Shown: piece by piece, positions 44,300-53,004 of the stretch | Layout: each line of letters begins with the position of its first letter | Position numbering within the stretch: the first letter of the stretch is position 1 | Assembly: GCA_900110395.1 (NCBI GenBank) | Contig: FODP01000002.1 | Coordinates: 372,001 to 436,000 of the forward strand | DNA from: Rhodospirillales bacterium URHD0017 | Lineage (GTDB): Bacteria > Pseudomonadota > Alphaproteobacteria > Reyranellales > Reyranellaceae | DNA: 64,000 nucleotides | Direction of reading: 5' to 3' | The notes under the pieces: model-generated | Seen by the model: the letters and a program-made list of their open reading frames with translations, nothing else | What the model was told of the DNA's origin: nothing | The model's database searches: none | Translations under genes and position numbers: made by a program

Positions 44300-45900
44300 G
44301 CGGCAACGAGCGCGTCGACGTCCTGATCATCGGCTCGGGCGCCTCGGGCGCGGCCGTGGCCTGGAGCTTGGCCGAAACGAAGATGCGCATCCTCTGCCTG
44401 GAGCAGGGCGACTGGATGAAGTCGACCGATTTCCCCACCAACGGCCGCGACTGGGAGGCGCGCCGCTACGGCGATTTCGACATCTTCCCCAACCGCCGCG
44501 GGCGCGACACCGACTATCCGGTGAACGACGACAATTCGCCCATGAAGGTCGCCAACTTCAACGGCGTCGGCGGCGGCACCGTCATCTACACGGCGCACTG
44601 GCCGCGCATGCACCCCTCGGACTTCAAGGTGAAGTCGCTCGACGGTGTGGCCGACGACTGGCCGATCGACTACTGGGCGCTGGAGCGTTTCTACGAGGAG
44701 AACGACCGCATGATGGGCGTGTCGGGCCTGCCCGGCGATCCCGGCGTGCCGCCGCGCAACCCGCCGATGCCGCCGATCCCGCTCGGCAAGACCGGCTCGC
44801 ACTATGGCCGGGCGATGAACCGGCTGGGCTGGCACTGGTGGCCCTCCGACACCACCATCGCCACGACGCCCTACGAGGGCCGCGCGCAATGCATCAATCT
44901 CGGCCATTGCACGCCGGGCTGCGCGCAAGGCGCCAAGGCCAGCACCGACATCACCTACTGGCCGCTCGCCATCCGCGCCGGCGTGGAATTGCGCACGCGC
45001 TGCCGGGTGCGCGAGATCACCACCGACGAGCACGGCATGGCCGCCGGCGCCATCTACTACGACGCCGACGGCAAGGAGCACTTCCAGCCGGCCGAGGTCG
45101 TGATCGTGGCCTGCAACGGCGTCGGCACGCCGCGCCTGCTGCTGAACTCGGCTTCGGGACGGTTTCCCAACGGGCTCGCCAACTCCTCGGGCCTGGTCGG
45201 CAGAAACCTGATGCTGCACCCGTGGCCGATGATCTCGGGCTACGTCGAGGAGACGCTGGATGGCGGGCGCGCGCCCATCACCAATCTGTGGAGCAAGCAG
45301 TTCTACGAGACGGATACGTCGCGCGGCTTCGTGCGTGGCTACACGCTGCAGTTCAACCGCGGCATGGGGCCGGCGAACCAGGCGATCACCAGCGCCGCGG
45401 CCGGGCAGCTGCCGTGGGGTCGTGACCACCATCGCGTCTACCGCGAGATGTTCGAGCACCGCGTCGGGATCGGCGTCGCCTGCGACGACCTGCCGGAGGA
45501 GCACAATCGCGTCACGCTCGATCCCGGGCTGAAGGATAGCCACGGCATCCCCGCCCCCAAAATCGACTACGCCATCAGCGACAACACGCGGCGCATGATG
45601 GAGCACGGCATCGCCCGCGCCGAGGAGATCCTGACGGCCGCCGGCGCCAAGCGGCTGTTCTGCTCGCGCACCGCGCTCAACAGTCCGGGCCACCTTCTGG
45701 GCACGGCGCGCATGGGCAGCGATCCCGAGCGCTCGGTGGTGAACGAATGGGGCCGCTGCCACGACGTCAAGAACCTGTTCATCGTCGACGGCAGCGTCTT
45801 CGTGACGGGCGGCGGTGTGAACCCGACCTCGACCATCCAGGCCGTGGCGCTCTACATCGCCGACCAGATGAAGCAGCGGCTGGCGAACCTGTTCGACTAG
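44296..45900 (+). CDS. GMC-family FAD oxidoreductase
   Basis: A 534-residue flavoprotein. The FAD motif VDVLIIGSGASGAAVAWSLA is at the N terminus. FNGVGGGTVIYTAHWPRM is the GMC FAD-loop region. The C-terminal segment NLFIVDGSVFVTGGGVNPTS contains the FAD-contacting residues; the catalytic His is probably in NSPGHLLGTARMG. Substrates of such enzymes are sugars, polyols or alcohols; the adjacent sugar-transporter remnant favours a carbohydrate. It forms a pair with the overlapping small subunit. Its stop codon directly meets repeat A copy 2. Confidence 0.9.
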   Translation: MSGNERVDVLIIGSGASGAAVAWSLAETKMRILCLEQGDWMKSTDFPTNGRDWEARRYGDFDIFPNRRGRDTDYPVNDDNSPMKVANFNGVGGGTVIYTAHWPRMHPSDFKVKSLDGVADDWPIDYWALERFYEENDRMMGVSGLPGDPGVPPRNPPMPPIPLGKTGSHYGRAMNRLGWHWWPSDTTIATTPYEGRAQCINLGHCTPGCAQGAKASTDITYWPLAIRAGVELRTRCRVREITTDEHGMAAGAIYYDADGKEHFQPAEVVIVACNGVGTPRLLLNSASGRFPNGLANSSGLVGRNLMLHPWPMISGYVEETLDGGRAPITNLWSKQFYETDTSRGFVRGYTLQFNRGMGPANQAITSAAAGQLPWGRDHHRVYREMFEHRVGIGVACDDLPEEHNRVTLDPGLKDSHGIPAPKIDYAISDNTRRMMEHGIARAEEILTAAGAKRLFCSRTALNSPGHLLGTARMGSDPERSVVNEWGRCHDVKNLFIVDGSVFVTGGGVNPTSTIQAVALYIADQMKQRLANLFD

Positions 45901-46030
45901 CTGAGAGCGCGCCACTGCGTGGCGCATCTTCGGAGCGCGGACCTCCAGGTCCGCATCATGATTCTGAGCGGACCTGGAGGTCCGCGCTCCGGCATGAACA
46001 TGAGCGCCACGGAGTGGCGCGCTCCCAGCT
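45899..46030. repeat. family A palindromic repeat, copy 2, interrupted by family B
   Basis: Arms at 45899-45925 and 46004-46030 are 27-bp inverted repeats with two mismatches, matching the A copies at 33931 and 58401. The loop is expanded because a complete family B repeat (45931-45991) sits inside. The element exactly fills the space between two convergent genes: the TAG stops of both the GMC gene (45898-45900) and the LLM gene (46029-46031) overlap its ends. Confidence 0.88.
45931..45991. repeat. family B palindromic repeat, copy 2, nested in family A
   Basis: Perfect 24-bp arms at 45931-45954 and 45968-45991, identical over 23 bp to copy 1 at 40043, with a 13-base loop. It lies wholly within the loop of family A copy 2. 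That shows B inserted into, or was captured by, an existing A element. Confidence 0.88.
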
Positions 46031-47066
46031 ATGAATGTCGGTACACCGTCGGGATCTTGGCCAGGTCCTGCAGCAGGTCGGGCGGCATGTCGGACGGCTT
46101 CGCTGAATTCGCGCTGGCGCCGATCGAATCGACCAGCCCGCCGAAGCGCTCGGTGATCGCCTTGGCGATCTGGTCGTGGCGGCCGACAGCGGCGAACAGG
46201 TGGACGACATCGTCGGACACCTCCTTGGCCATCTGGTCCCATTGCCCGGCGCGGGTCATGGCGTTGAGCTTGCGGCCGAGATCGCCCAGCCCATGGACCT
46301 CGAATACCGGCCAATAGGCCGGCGTCGAACCGTAGAAGGCCACGCGATAGCGCACCCAGTCGAACAGCTTGGCCACCGCCGCGTCGTCCTTGCCGGTGAC
46401 GACGAAGCCGCCACCGGAAATCTCGAAGCTCTCGCGGCTGCGACCTCGCGTGGCCAACCCGGCCTTGAGGATCGGCATGATGTTCTCGGCCAGGTATTTC
46501 CGGGTGCAGAACGAGTGGAGCTTCACGTCGTCCGATTCCTCGGCGGCCACCTTCAGCATGACCGGCCCGACGGCGGCGACGCCGAGCCGCGGCAGCGGCC
46601 CATCATAAGGCTCGGGCACGAAGTTGGGCGTCATCAGGGTGAAGCGATAGTGCTTGCCCTCGTAATTGAGCTTGCCGTCGCCCTTCCATGCTGCCCAGAT
46701 CGCCCGCACCGCCTGCACGTACTCGCGGATGCGCGGCGCCGGCGGCGACCACGGCACCGAGAAGCGCCGCTCGTTGTGGGCGCGCACCTGGCTGCCGATG
46801 CCGAGGGTCACGCGATGGGCGCCGAAGCTCGAGGCGAGGTCCCAGCCGACATTCGCCACCGCCATGGGCGAGCGGACGAAGGCGATGGCGACGCCGGTGT
46901 GCAGCTCGATGCGCTTGGTCGCGGCGCCGGCGACAGCCAGCGACAGGAACGGCTCGTGCCGGTTCTCCTGGGTGCTGACGCCGGTGTAGCCCGTCGCCTC
47001 GATCGCCTGGGCAGCCTGGCCGACCGTGGCCAGGTTCTCCTGCGGCAGCGTGGTGAAGATACGCAT
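46029..47066 (-). CDS. LLM-class (luciferase-like, F420/FMN) oxidoreductase
   Basis: A 345-residue TIM-barrel protein of the luciferase-like monooxygenase superfamily, closest in pattern to the F420-dependent group. Visible segments are TGYTGVSTQENRHEPFLSLA, RIELHTGVAIAFVRSPMAVA, RVTLGIGSQVRAHNERRFS and PPAPRIREYVQAVRAIWAAW. The substrate is unknown. It lies 33 bp downstream of gcvPB on the same strand, with a hairpin in between that overlaps its ribosome site. Its TAG stop is part of the family A repeat. Confidence 0.85.
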   Translation of the reverse strand: MRIFTTLPQENLATVGQAAQAIEATGYTGVSTQENRHEPFLSLAVAGAATKRIELHTGVAIAFVRSPMAVANVGWDLASSFGAHRVTLGIGSQVRAHNERRFSVPWSPPAPRIREYVQAVRAIWAAWKGDGKLNYEGKHYRFTLMTPNFVPEPYDGPLPRLGVAAVGPVMLKVAAEESDDVKLHSFCTRKYLAENIMPILKAGLATRGRSRESFEISGGGFVVTGKDDAAVAKLFDWVRYRVAFYGSTPAYWPVFEVHGLGDLGRKLNAMTRAGQWDQMAKEVSDDVVHLFAAVGRHDQIAKAITERFGGLVDSIGASANSAKPSDMPPDLLQDLAKIPTVYRHS

Positions 47067-47070
47067 GGAT

Positions 47071-47092
47071 GCCCTCCCGCTGCGGGGAGGGC
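47071..47092 (-). promoter_or_regulatory. hairpin sequestering the ribosome site of the LLM gene
   Basis: On the minus strand, GCCCTCCC pairs with GGGAGGGC (47071-47078 with 47085-47092), leaving a 6-base loop. The 3' arm contains the GGGAGGG Shine-Dalgarno sequence, 5 bases before the ATG at 47066. Translation of the LLM gene would need this stem opened, for instance by ribosomes finishing gcvPB, whose stop is at 47100. Confidence 0.5.
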
Positions 47093-47099
47093 CTGCCTG

Positions 47100-48698
47100 C
47101 TACTCCGCCGCCTGCTTCATCGGATCGCCTTCCGGCGGATTGTTCGACGGCCGCCAGCGTAGCACGGGCTTGCGCGCGGCAAGCGTCTCGTCGAGGCGCC
47201 GCCGCGGGGCGAAACGCGGGGCGGCTTTGAACTCTTCCTCCGCCGTTCCGCTCTTCGCGCGCTCGGCCAGCGAACGCAACGCCGCGATGAACAGGTCGAG
47301 GTCTTCCTTGGCCTGGCTCTCGGTCGGCTCGATCAGCATGGCGCCATGCACCACCAGCGGGAAGTACATGGTCATCGGGTGATAGCCCTCGTCGATCATC
47401 GCCTTGGCGAAGTCGAGGGTGCTCACGCCTGTGTCCTTGAGAAAGGAGTCGTCGAACAGCGCCTCGTGCATGCACGGGCCCTCGAAGGCCGGCGTCATGA
47501 CGTCCTGCAGCGAGGCCATCACGTAATTGGCCGAGAGCACGGCATCCTCGGCCACCTGCTTCAGGCCGTCGGCGCCGTGGCTCATGATGTAGGAGAGCGC
47601 ACGGGTGAACATGCCCATCTGGCCGTGGAACGCCTTCAGCCGCCCCAGCGGCTTGCCATCGACCGCGGCACCATCCTCGGCGACACGCCACTTGTCGCCA
47701 TCCTTCACGATCCACGGATACGGTGCGTAGGGCGCCAGCGCCGCCGACAGCACCACCGGCCCCGCGCCCGGCCCGCCGCCGCCATGCGGCGTCGAGAAGG
47801 TCTTGTGCAGGTTGATGTGCATGCAGTCGACGCCGAGATCGCCCGGCCGCACACGGCCGACGATGGCGTTGAAGTTGGCGCCGTCGCAGTAGAAGAAGGC
47901 GCCGGCGTCGTGCACCGCCTTCGAGATCTCGACGATCTCGCTCTCGAACAGGCCGCAGGTGTTGGGGTTGGTCAGCATGATCGCGGCCACGTCGGGGCCC
48001 AGCGCCGCCTTCAGCGCAGCGAGGTCGACGCGGCCGCGCTCGTTGGCCGGGATCGGCTTGACCGTGAAGCCCAGCGCCGCCGCCGTCGCCGGGTTGGTGC
48101 CGTGCGCCGATTCCGGCGCCAGCACGACCTTGCGCCTGACCCGCTCGCCGCGCGCTTCCAGGGCGGCGGCGATCGCCATCATGCCGCACATCTCGCCATG
48201 CGCGCCGGCCGCGGGGGACATCGCCACGGCCGGCATGCCGGTGAGCGCCTTGAGCCAGTGCGCCAGGCGGTCGATCAACTCCAGCGCGCCCTGGACCGTC
48301 GAGACCGGCTGCAGGGGATGCAGGTCGCCGATGCCGGGGAGGCGCGCCACCTTCTCGTTGATGCGCGGGTTGTGCTTCATGGTGCACGAGCCCAGCGGGT
48401 AGACGCCCATGTCGATGGCGTAGTTCTTCTGGCTGAGCCGGGTGTAGTGCTGCACGACCTGCGGCTCCGACAGGCCGGGCAGGCCGATCTCGCCGGCACG
48501 CTTCAGGCCGTTGAGGCGATCCTTCACCTTCGGCGGCTCCGGCAGGTCGACGCCGCAGCGGCCGGGCTGACCCATCTCGAAGATCAGCGGTTCCTCGATC
48601 TGTAGCGCGCGGTTGCCGGTGAAGGTGGCGGGTGCCGCCGACGCGTCGGCGGCGAGGCCGCCGGCTCGTCCCTGCGAGCGGTCGAGCGACTGGACCAT
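47100..48698 (-). CDS. gcvPB: glycine dehydrogenase (decarboxylating) subunit 2
   Basis: A 532-residue PLP-binding half of the split glycine-cleavage P protein. The PLP lysine lies in CMHINLHKTFSTPHGGGGPG. Other conserved segments are SCTMKHNPRINEKVARLPGI and HGTNPATAAALGF. With GcvPA it decarboxylates glycine and passes the aminomethyl group to GcvH. I start it at ATG 48698, which has GGAGG 7 bases upstream and overlaps the gcvPA stop (TGATG); a GTG one codon earlier is possible. It is the fourth gene of the gcv operon under the glycine riboswitch. Confidence 0.95.
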   Translation of the reverse strand: MVQSLDRSQGRAGGLAADASAAPATFTGNRALQIEEPLIFEMGQPGRCGVDLPEPPKVKDRLNGLKRAGEIGLPGLSEPQVVQHYTRLSQKNYAIDMGVYPLGSCTMKHNPRINEKVARLPGIGDLHPLQPVSTVQGALELIDRLAHWLKALTGMPAVAMSPAAGAHGEMCGMMAIAAALEARGERVRRKVVLAPESAHGTNPATAAALGFTVKPIPANERGRVDLAALKAALGPDVAAIMLTNPNTCGLFESEIVEISKAVHDAGAFFYCDGANFNAIVGRVRPGDLGVDCMHINLHKTFSTPHGGGGPGAGPVVLSAALAPYAPYPWIVKDGDKWRVAEDGAAVDGKPLGRLKAFHGQMGMFTRALSYIMSHGADGLKQVAEDAVLSANYVMASLQDVMTPAFEGPCMHEALFDDSFLKDTGVSTLDFAKAMIDEGYHPMTMYFPLVVHGAMLIEPTESQAKEDLDLFIAALRSLAERAKSGTAEEEFKAAPRFAPRRRLDETLAARKPVLRWRPSNNPPEGDPMKQAAE

Positions 48699-50044
48699 CA
48701 CAGCACCTCCTTCAGGCCGGCGATCAGCGGGCCCATGCCCGCCTCGGTCGCGGTCTCGGTCGCGGCCAGCAGCAGGAGGTCCTCGACGGACGGATCGTTC
48801 GGGATCAGGCGCGACACCGGCACACCGCCGAGGATGCGTTTGTCGGCGAGGGCCTCGACCACCGGCGCGGCAGGCTTCGGCAGGCGCACAGTGAACTCGT
48901 TGAAGAAGCTGTCGTTCAGGAGCGTCACGCCGGGCACGGCCGCGACCCGGTCGGCAAGCTCGCTCGCCTTGGCATGGTTGAGCTCGGCCAGGCGGCGGAA
49001 CCCCGCCTCGCCCAGCAAGGTCATGTGCACCGTGAAGGCGAGCGCGCAGAGGCCGGCGTTGGTGCAGATGTTGGAGGTCGCCTTCTCTCGCCGTATGTGC
49101 TGCTCGCGCGTCGACAGCGTCAGCACGAAGCCGCGCTTGCCGTCGGCGTCGAAGGTCTCGCCGACCAGGCGGCCCGGCATCTGGCGCACGTACTTGTCGC
49201 GGGTGGCGAACAGGCCGACATAGGGCCCGCCGAAGCCCAGGCCATTGCCGATCGACTGGCCCTCGCAGACCACGATGTCGGCGCCCATCTCGCCCGGCGG
49301 CTTTATGAGGCCGAGGGACACGACCTCCGTCACGACCACGATCAGCAGAGCGCCCGCGACGCGGCAGGCCTCGGCGAGCTTCGCGAAGTCGCGGACATGG
49401 CCGAAGAAGCTCGGGTTCTGGACGACGACGCAGGAGGTCTCCTTGTCGACCTGGGCGATCAGGTCCTCGAGCCCCTCCGGATCGACCTTGCCGGCGACGG
49501 CGCTGTAGCCCTGCCAGTGCGCGGTGGTCTCGATGATGCTGCGGTAGTGCGGATGGAGCCCGCCCGAGATCAGCGCCTTGGCGCGGCGCGTGATGCGGTT
49601 GGCCATCAGCACGGCCTCGGACGCTCCCGTCGAGCCGTCGTACATCGAGGCGTTGGCCACCTCCATGCCCGTGAGCAGGCTGACCTGGGTCTGGAACTCG
49701 AACAGGTACTGCAGCGTGCCCTGGGTGATCTCGGGCTGGTACGGCGTGTACGACGTCAGGAACTCGCCGCGCTGGATCATGTAGTCGACGGTCGAGGGCA
49801 CGTGATGGCGGTAGGCGCCGGCGCCTATGAAGAACGGCGCCGTGGACGGCGACACGTTCTTCGCCGCGTAGTCCTGGAAGGCGCGCTCGACCTCGAGCTC
49901 GCCGAGATGGTCGGGAAGGCCCGCGACCTTGCCGGGCAGCCGCGCCGAGGCGGGGACATCCCGGAACAGCTCGTCGACCGATTTGGCGCCGACGACGCCC
50001 AACATGTCGCGGCGGTCGGTCGGCGTGAGGGGGAGATAACGCAT
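48698..50044 (-). CDS. gcvPA: glycine dehydrogenase (decarboxylating) subunit 1
   Basis: A 448-residue N-terminal half of the split P protein. Diagnostic segments: [60 protein letters not shown] and [20 protein letters not shown]. It lacks the PLP lysine, which is in GcvPB. The start at 50044 ([13 protein letters not shown]) is 5 bases after the gcvH stop; upstream residues in the open frame are shadow of gcvH. The two-subunit P protein marks a subset of alphaproteobacteria and Gram-positives. Confidence 0.95.
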   Translation of the reverse strand: MRYLPLTPTDRRDMLGVVGAKSVDELFRDVPASARLPGKVAGLPDHLGELEVERAFQDYAAKNVSPSTAPFFIGAGAYRHHVPSTVDYMIQRGEFLTSYTPYQPEITQGTLQYLFEFQTQVSLLTGMEVANASMYDGSTGASEAVLMANRITRRAKALISGGLHPHYRSIIETTAHWQGYSAVAGKVDPEGLEDLIAQVDKETSCVVVQNPSFFGHVRDFAKLAEACRVAGALLIVVVTEVVSLGLIKPPGEMGADIVVCEGQSIGNGLGFGGPYVGLFATRDKYVRQMPGRLVGETFDADGKRGFVLTLSTREQHIRREKATSNICTNAGLCALAFTVHMTLLGEAGFRRLAELNHAKASELADRVAAVPGVTLLNDSFFNEFTVRLPKPAAPVVEALADKRILGGVPVSRLIPNDPSVEDLLLLAATETATEAGMGPLIAGLKEVL

Positions 50045-50049
50045 GGTGA

Positions 50050-50427
50050 TCAGCCCAGGGTTTTCACGAAGGCGTTGTAGGCGGCCTCGTCCATCAGGCC
50101 TGAAAGCTCGCCCTTGTCTGAAAGCCTGATCTTGAAGAACCAGCCCTTGCCCATCGGGTCGGCGTTGACCTCGCCCGGGGCGTCGGCGAGGGCGGCATTG
50201 GCTTCGGTCACCTCGCCCGTCACCGGGGCGTAGATGTCGGAAGCGGCTTTCACCGATTCGACCACGGCGCAGGCCTCGCCCTTGGCGACCCTGCGGCCGG
50301 CCTGCGGGACATCGACGAACACCACGTCGCCCAGCTGCTCCTGGGCGTACTGCGTGATGCCGATGGTGCCGACATCGCCTTCGACGCGGATCCACTCGTG
50401 TTCCTGGGAGTACCTGGTGTCGGCCAT
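50050..50427 (-). CDS. gcvH: glycine cleavage system H protein
   Basis: A 125-residue lipoyl carrier. The lipoylated lysine is in [20 protein letters not shown]. The N terminus reads [20 protein letters not shown], diagnostic for GcvH. It shuttles the aminomethyl group between P and T proteins. It lies 10 bp after gcvT and 5 bp before gcvPA. Confidence 0.97.
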   Translation of the reverse strand: MADTRYSQEHEWIRVEGDVGTIGITQYAQEQLGDVVFVDVPQAGRRVAKGEACAVVESVKAASDIYAPVTGEVTEANAALADAPGEVNADPMGKGWFFKIRLSDKGELSGLMDEAAYNAFVKTLG

Positions 50428-50437
50428 CTAAAAACTC

Positions 50438-51547
50438 CTATCCGCGGTAGTAAGCGTTCTTCACGAAGGGCATGGGCACGATCTCGGCCGGCACGGGCTT
50501 GCCGCGCACGACAAGGTCGACCTTGGTGCCGTTGGCTGAATGGCTGCGCTCGACGTAGCCCATGGCGACGGCGCGGCCGAGCGTCGGTGCGAAGCCGCCG
50601 GAGGTGACCTTGCCGATCACGTTGCCGGCGACGGTGATCTCCGCACCCTCGCGCGCAATCGCCTTGCCCTCGGGCAGCAGGCCGACGCGCTTGCGCGGCG
50701 CACCCTCGGCGATCTGTTTCTGGATGACGGCCGCGCCCGGGAAACCACCCTGCGTGCGGCGTTCCTTGCCGATGCTCCACAGCAGGCCCGCTTCGATCGG
50801 CGTCGTGGTGGTGTCGATGTCGTGGCCGTAGAGGCAGAGGCCCGCCTCGAGGCGCAGCGAATCGCGCGCGCCCAATCCGATCGGCTTGACCTCCGGCTCA
50901 GCCAGAAGCTTGCGGGCGATGGCGTCGGTGGCGTCGTTGGGCGTGGAAATCTCGAAGCCGTCGCCGCCGGTGTAGCCCGAGCGCGTGATGTAACAGCGCG
51001 CGCCGTCAATGACGAAGAAGGCGCCAGTCATGAACTTCATGGTCGCGACCTGCGGCGCCAGACGCGCCAGGACCTGCGAGGCCTGCGGACCCTGCAAGGC
51101 CAGGAGTCCGCGGGAGAACATCGGCTCGATCTCGCAGGTCGCGGCGAGGTGCTTCTGCACATGCGCGAGGTCGGCGTCCTTGCAGGCGGCGTTGAACACC
51201 ATCAGCAGGTGGTCGCCGGTGCTCGTGATCATCAGATCGTCGAGGATGCCGCCGGCATCGTTGGTGAGCTGCGTGTAGCGCTGCTGCCCGGGGGCCAGGC
51301 CGGTGATGTCGCCGGGCACCAGCGCTTCGATCGCCTTGGCGGCGTCGTGCCCGGGCTTGGCCGTCAGCCGCACCTGGCCCATGTGCGAGACATCGAACAG
51401 GCCGGCTGCCGTCCGCGTCTGGGCGTGCTCGGCCAGGATGCCGGTCGGGTACTGCACCGGCATCTCGTAGCCGGCGAAGGGCACGAGGCGCGCGCCGAGC
51501 TCGCGATGCAGGTCGTAGAGCGGTGTGCGTTTGAGGGTGTCGCCCAA
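50438..51547 (-). CDS. gcvT: glycine cleavage system T protein (aminomethyltransferase)
   Basis: A 369-residue tetrahydrofolate-dependent aminomethyltransferase. Conserved segments: [50 protein letters not shown] and [21 protein letters not shown] start it at TTG 51547, preceded by GGAG six bases upstream. The longer open frame to 51661 runs into the second aptamer of the glycine riboswitch and cannot be coding leader in the native state. It is the first gene of gcvT-H-PA-PB, and the riboswitch upstream turns the operon on with excess glycine. Confidence 0.93.
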   Translation of the reverse strand: MGDTLKRTPLYDLHRELGARLVPFAGYEMPVQYPTGILAEHAQTRTAAGLFDVSHMGQVRLTAKPGHDAAKAIEALVPGDITGLAPGQQRYTQLTNDAGGILDDLMITSTGDHLLMVFNAACKDADLAHVQKHLAATCEIEPMFSRGLLALQGPQASQVLARLAPQVATMKFMTGAFFVIDGARCYITRSGYTGGDGFEISTPNDATDAIARKLLAEPEVKPIGLGARDSLRLEAGLCLYGHDIDTTTTPIEAGLLWSIGKERRTQGGFPGAAVIQKQIAEGAPRKRVGLLPEGKAIAREGAEITVAGNVIGKVTSGGFAPTLGRAVAMGYVERSHSANGTKVDLVVRGKPVPAEIVPMPFVKNAYYRG

Positions 51548-51597
51548 GAAGATCTCCAGAGTCGCGGGGTCCGACGCAAGGACTGCGCCGCCTGCGA

Positions 51598-51790
51598 CCC
51601 CCTCTGTCCGGAGACCTGAAAGATTCGCCGGAGCGATCCGGCTTACTTCGTCGGTGGACACGCTCCCGTTCGGGAGCCCGTCACTTTCCAGAGACCCATC
51701 CTCCTGCGGTCCGTTTGCCTGAGAGTTTCCGGGGCCGGTTGCTCCTTCGGCGCCGCTGTTGAGCAGCGGTCTCTCCCACAGGGATCGTCT
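51598..51790 (-). promoter_or_regulatory. tandem glycine riboswitch upstream of gcvT
   Basis: Read on the minus strand, the first aptamer contains GGGAGAGACCGC, the conserved GCCGAAGGAGCAA and GGAAACTCTCAGGCAAA, followed by GGACCGC. A short linker leads to the second aptamer, with TCTGGAAAGTGACGGG, a CTCCCG/CGGGAG-type stem, CCGACGAAG, and TCTTTCAGGTC then GGACAGAGGGGG. These are the hallmark core sequences of gcvT-type tandem glycine aptamers. It ends about 50 bases before the TTG start of gcvT, so it likely controls translation start access or early termination. Glycine binding should activate the operon. Confidence 0.92.
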
Positions 51791-51875
51791 GGGTGGCGCG
51801 ACCTTAGGAGGCCTCTCCGGCGGCGTCCACCGGGAAAACCCGTGGCAAATCTGGAGCTTAGAAGGGACTTGAAAT

Positions 51876-51912
51876 TGAGTGATTGCTCACTTATAAAATG
51901 AGCATGCGCTCA
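51876..51912. promoter_or_regulatory. two TGAG-N6-CTCA operators upstream of the 51929 ORF
   Basis: TGAG-TGATTG-CTCA at 51876-51889 and TGAG-CATGCG-CTCA at 51899-51912 share the same half-sites and spacing, and are 23 bp apart centre to centre. A third copy precedes the tetR start. The AT-rich ttataaaat between them may be a -10 region. They are best read as TetR-family operator sites overlapping a promoter pointing right. Confidence 0.65.
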
Positions 51913-51928
51913 TTCCAAGGAGGGTCGC

Positions 51929-52135
51929 ATGTACATCCGCCGTGCCTTCACCGTCTTCCTCGACGTGCAAAGCGAGGCTTCGCCCATGGTCGCCGCGGCG
52001 AGCGACTGGACGCTCGACTGGCGCTGGTTCTGCGAGCCGGTGGATGCTGCCTTGCCAAGTGAGCACTCCCTCATAGACTGGCCGGCATGGGCAAAGCCGA
52101 AGATACCAAGGCGCGGCTGGAGCGCGCCGCGCTGA
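51929..52135 (+). CDS. short ORF with strong ribosome site upstream of tetR
   Basis: A 68-residue frame beginning MYIRRAFTVFLDVQSEASPM. AAGGAGGG lies 6 bases upstream of the ATG, one of the best ribosome sites in the window, and two TetR-type operators sit in its promoter. Yet the frame overlaps the start of tetR by 49 bases, and its last part (KPKIPRRGWSAPR) reads through the tetR N-terminal codons. It may be a leader peptide, or the stump of a target gene whose remainder was deleted. No family is recognised. Confidence 0.4.
   Translation: MYIRRAFTVFLDVQSEASPMVAAASDWTLDWRWFCEPVDAALPSEHSLIDWPAWAKPKIPRRGWSAPR
52060..52073. promoter_or_regulatory. third TGAG-N6-CTCA operator, 13 bp before tetR
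   Basis: TGAG-CACTCC-CTCA matches the half-sites and spacing of the two sites at 51876-51912. It lies 13 bp upstream of the tetR ATG, where a bound repressor would block transcription or readthrough into tetR. This supports autoregulation. Confidence 0.6.
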
Positions 52136-52662
52136 CGCTGTTCGTGGCGCGCGGCGTCGCCGAGACGACGACCAAGGAGATCGCCATGGCGGCCTCGGTC
52201 GCCGAGGGCACGATCTACCGCTACTTCCCGAGCAAGGAGCAGCTGGCGTTGGATCTCTTCCTGCACCATCACCAGGGGCTGGCCGAAGCGCTCGCCGAAG
52301 CGCAGCGGCCGGCCAAGGGATTGCGCGCTAAGATCGAGACCATCGTGCGCTGCTATTGCGAATGGGCCGACCGCGACTGGACGCTGTTCGCCTATCATCT
52401 GCTCAATCAGCACTCCTTCCTGATCCAGGTTCCCGACGGCGCGCCCAACCCGGTCACCGTCGTGCGCGACGTGATCAGCCAGGCGATGAAGGCGGGAGAG
52501 ATTCCCCGCCGCAACGTCGACCTCGTCGCCGCCTCGGCCATCGGCGTGGTGATGCAGGCTGCGACCTACAAGGTCTACGGCCGCTTCACCGGCGCTCTCT
52601 CGGACCATGTCCGCTTCTTCGCTGACGCGGCGTGGGCCGTCCTGGCCGTCAAGGAGAAGTAG
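52087..52662 (+). CDS. TetR/AcrR-family transcriptional regulator
   Basis: A 191-residue regulator. The N-terminal helix-turn-helix (residues ~6-50) contains RLERAALTLFVARGVAETTT, then EIAMAASVAEGTIYRYFPSK, the TetR signature. The C-terminal domain is helical and ligand-binding (residues ~60-185). Three operator-like palindromes (TGAG-N6-CTCA) precede it, one 13 bp before the start, so it probably represses itself. There is no clear ribosome site at ATG 52087, so translation could be coupled to the overlapping short ORF. The ligand and remote targets are unknown. Confidence 0.92.
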   Translation: MGKAEDTKARLERAALTLFVARGVAETTTKEIAMAASVAEGTIYRYFPSKEQLALDLFLHHHQGLAEALAEAQRPAKGLRAKIETIVRCYCEWADRDWTLFAYHLLNQHSFLIQVPDGAPNPVTVVRDVISQAMKAGEIPRRNVDLVAASAIGVVMQAATYKVYGRFTGALSDHVRFFADAAWAVLAVKEK

Positions 52663-53004
52663 TCAGGCGGCGACGTAGACGAAGGCCTCGAGCCCGGACT
52701 TCAGCCGCACGGCGATGCGCTTGTAAGCCGATATCTCGTATGTATCGGCAGCCGCGAGCTCGGCTTCGGTGATGCGGAAAGCCACGCCCGCGACCTCGTC
52801 GGCCGGATTGGCGGTCGGACGCGCCATGAGATGGTGGGTCTTGCCGCTGGTCGCGATCACGTCCGCGTCCGTGATCTCGAACAGCGACGTCGCATAGCCC
52901 GGCAGGGCATCGGCGCGGCCTTCGAGCCGGCGGCCGAAGGTGGCGAGCTGGACGTCGTCCTGTTGCAGGGTGCCGTAGGAGAACAGCCAGACGCCGTCGT
53001 TCAT
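52663..53004 (-). CDS. gamma-glutamylcyclotransferase (AIG2-like) family protein
   Basis: A 113-residue protein of the GGCT/AIG2 fold. The N-terminal signature is WLFSYGTLQQDDVQLATFGR. The catalytic Glu is expected in the DEVAGVAFRITEAEL region, and YEISAYKRIAVRLKSGLEAF closes the barrel. Family members convert gamma-glutamyl dipeptides to 5-oxoproline or act on related amides; the substrate is unproven. It overlaps the lipoprotein gene upstream by 4 bases (ATGA) and ends one base after the tetR stop on the opposite strand. Confidence 0.88.
   Translation of the reverse strand: MNDGVWLFSYGTLQQDDVQLATFGRRLEGRADALPGYATSLFEITDADVIATSGKTHHLMARPTANPADEVAGVAFRITEAELAAADTYEISAYKRIAVRLKSGLEAFVYVAA

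Noticed and set aside
44206-46314. 702-codon minus-strand frame opposite the GMC gene pair
   Set aside because: Antisense shadow: the sense strand has clear FAD motifs and conserved ends; the antisense product has none and crosses the repeat element.
51548-51661. N-terminal extension of gcvT
   Set aside because: This DNA is the second aptamer and downstream linker of the glycine riboswitch, so it is non-coding leader.
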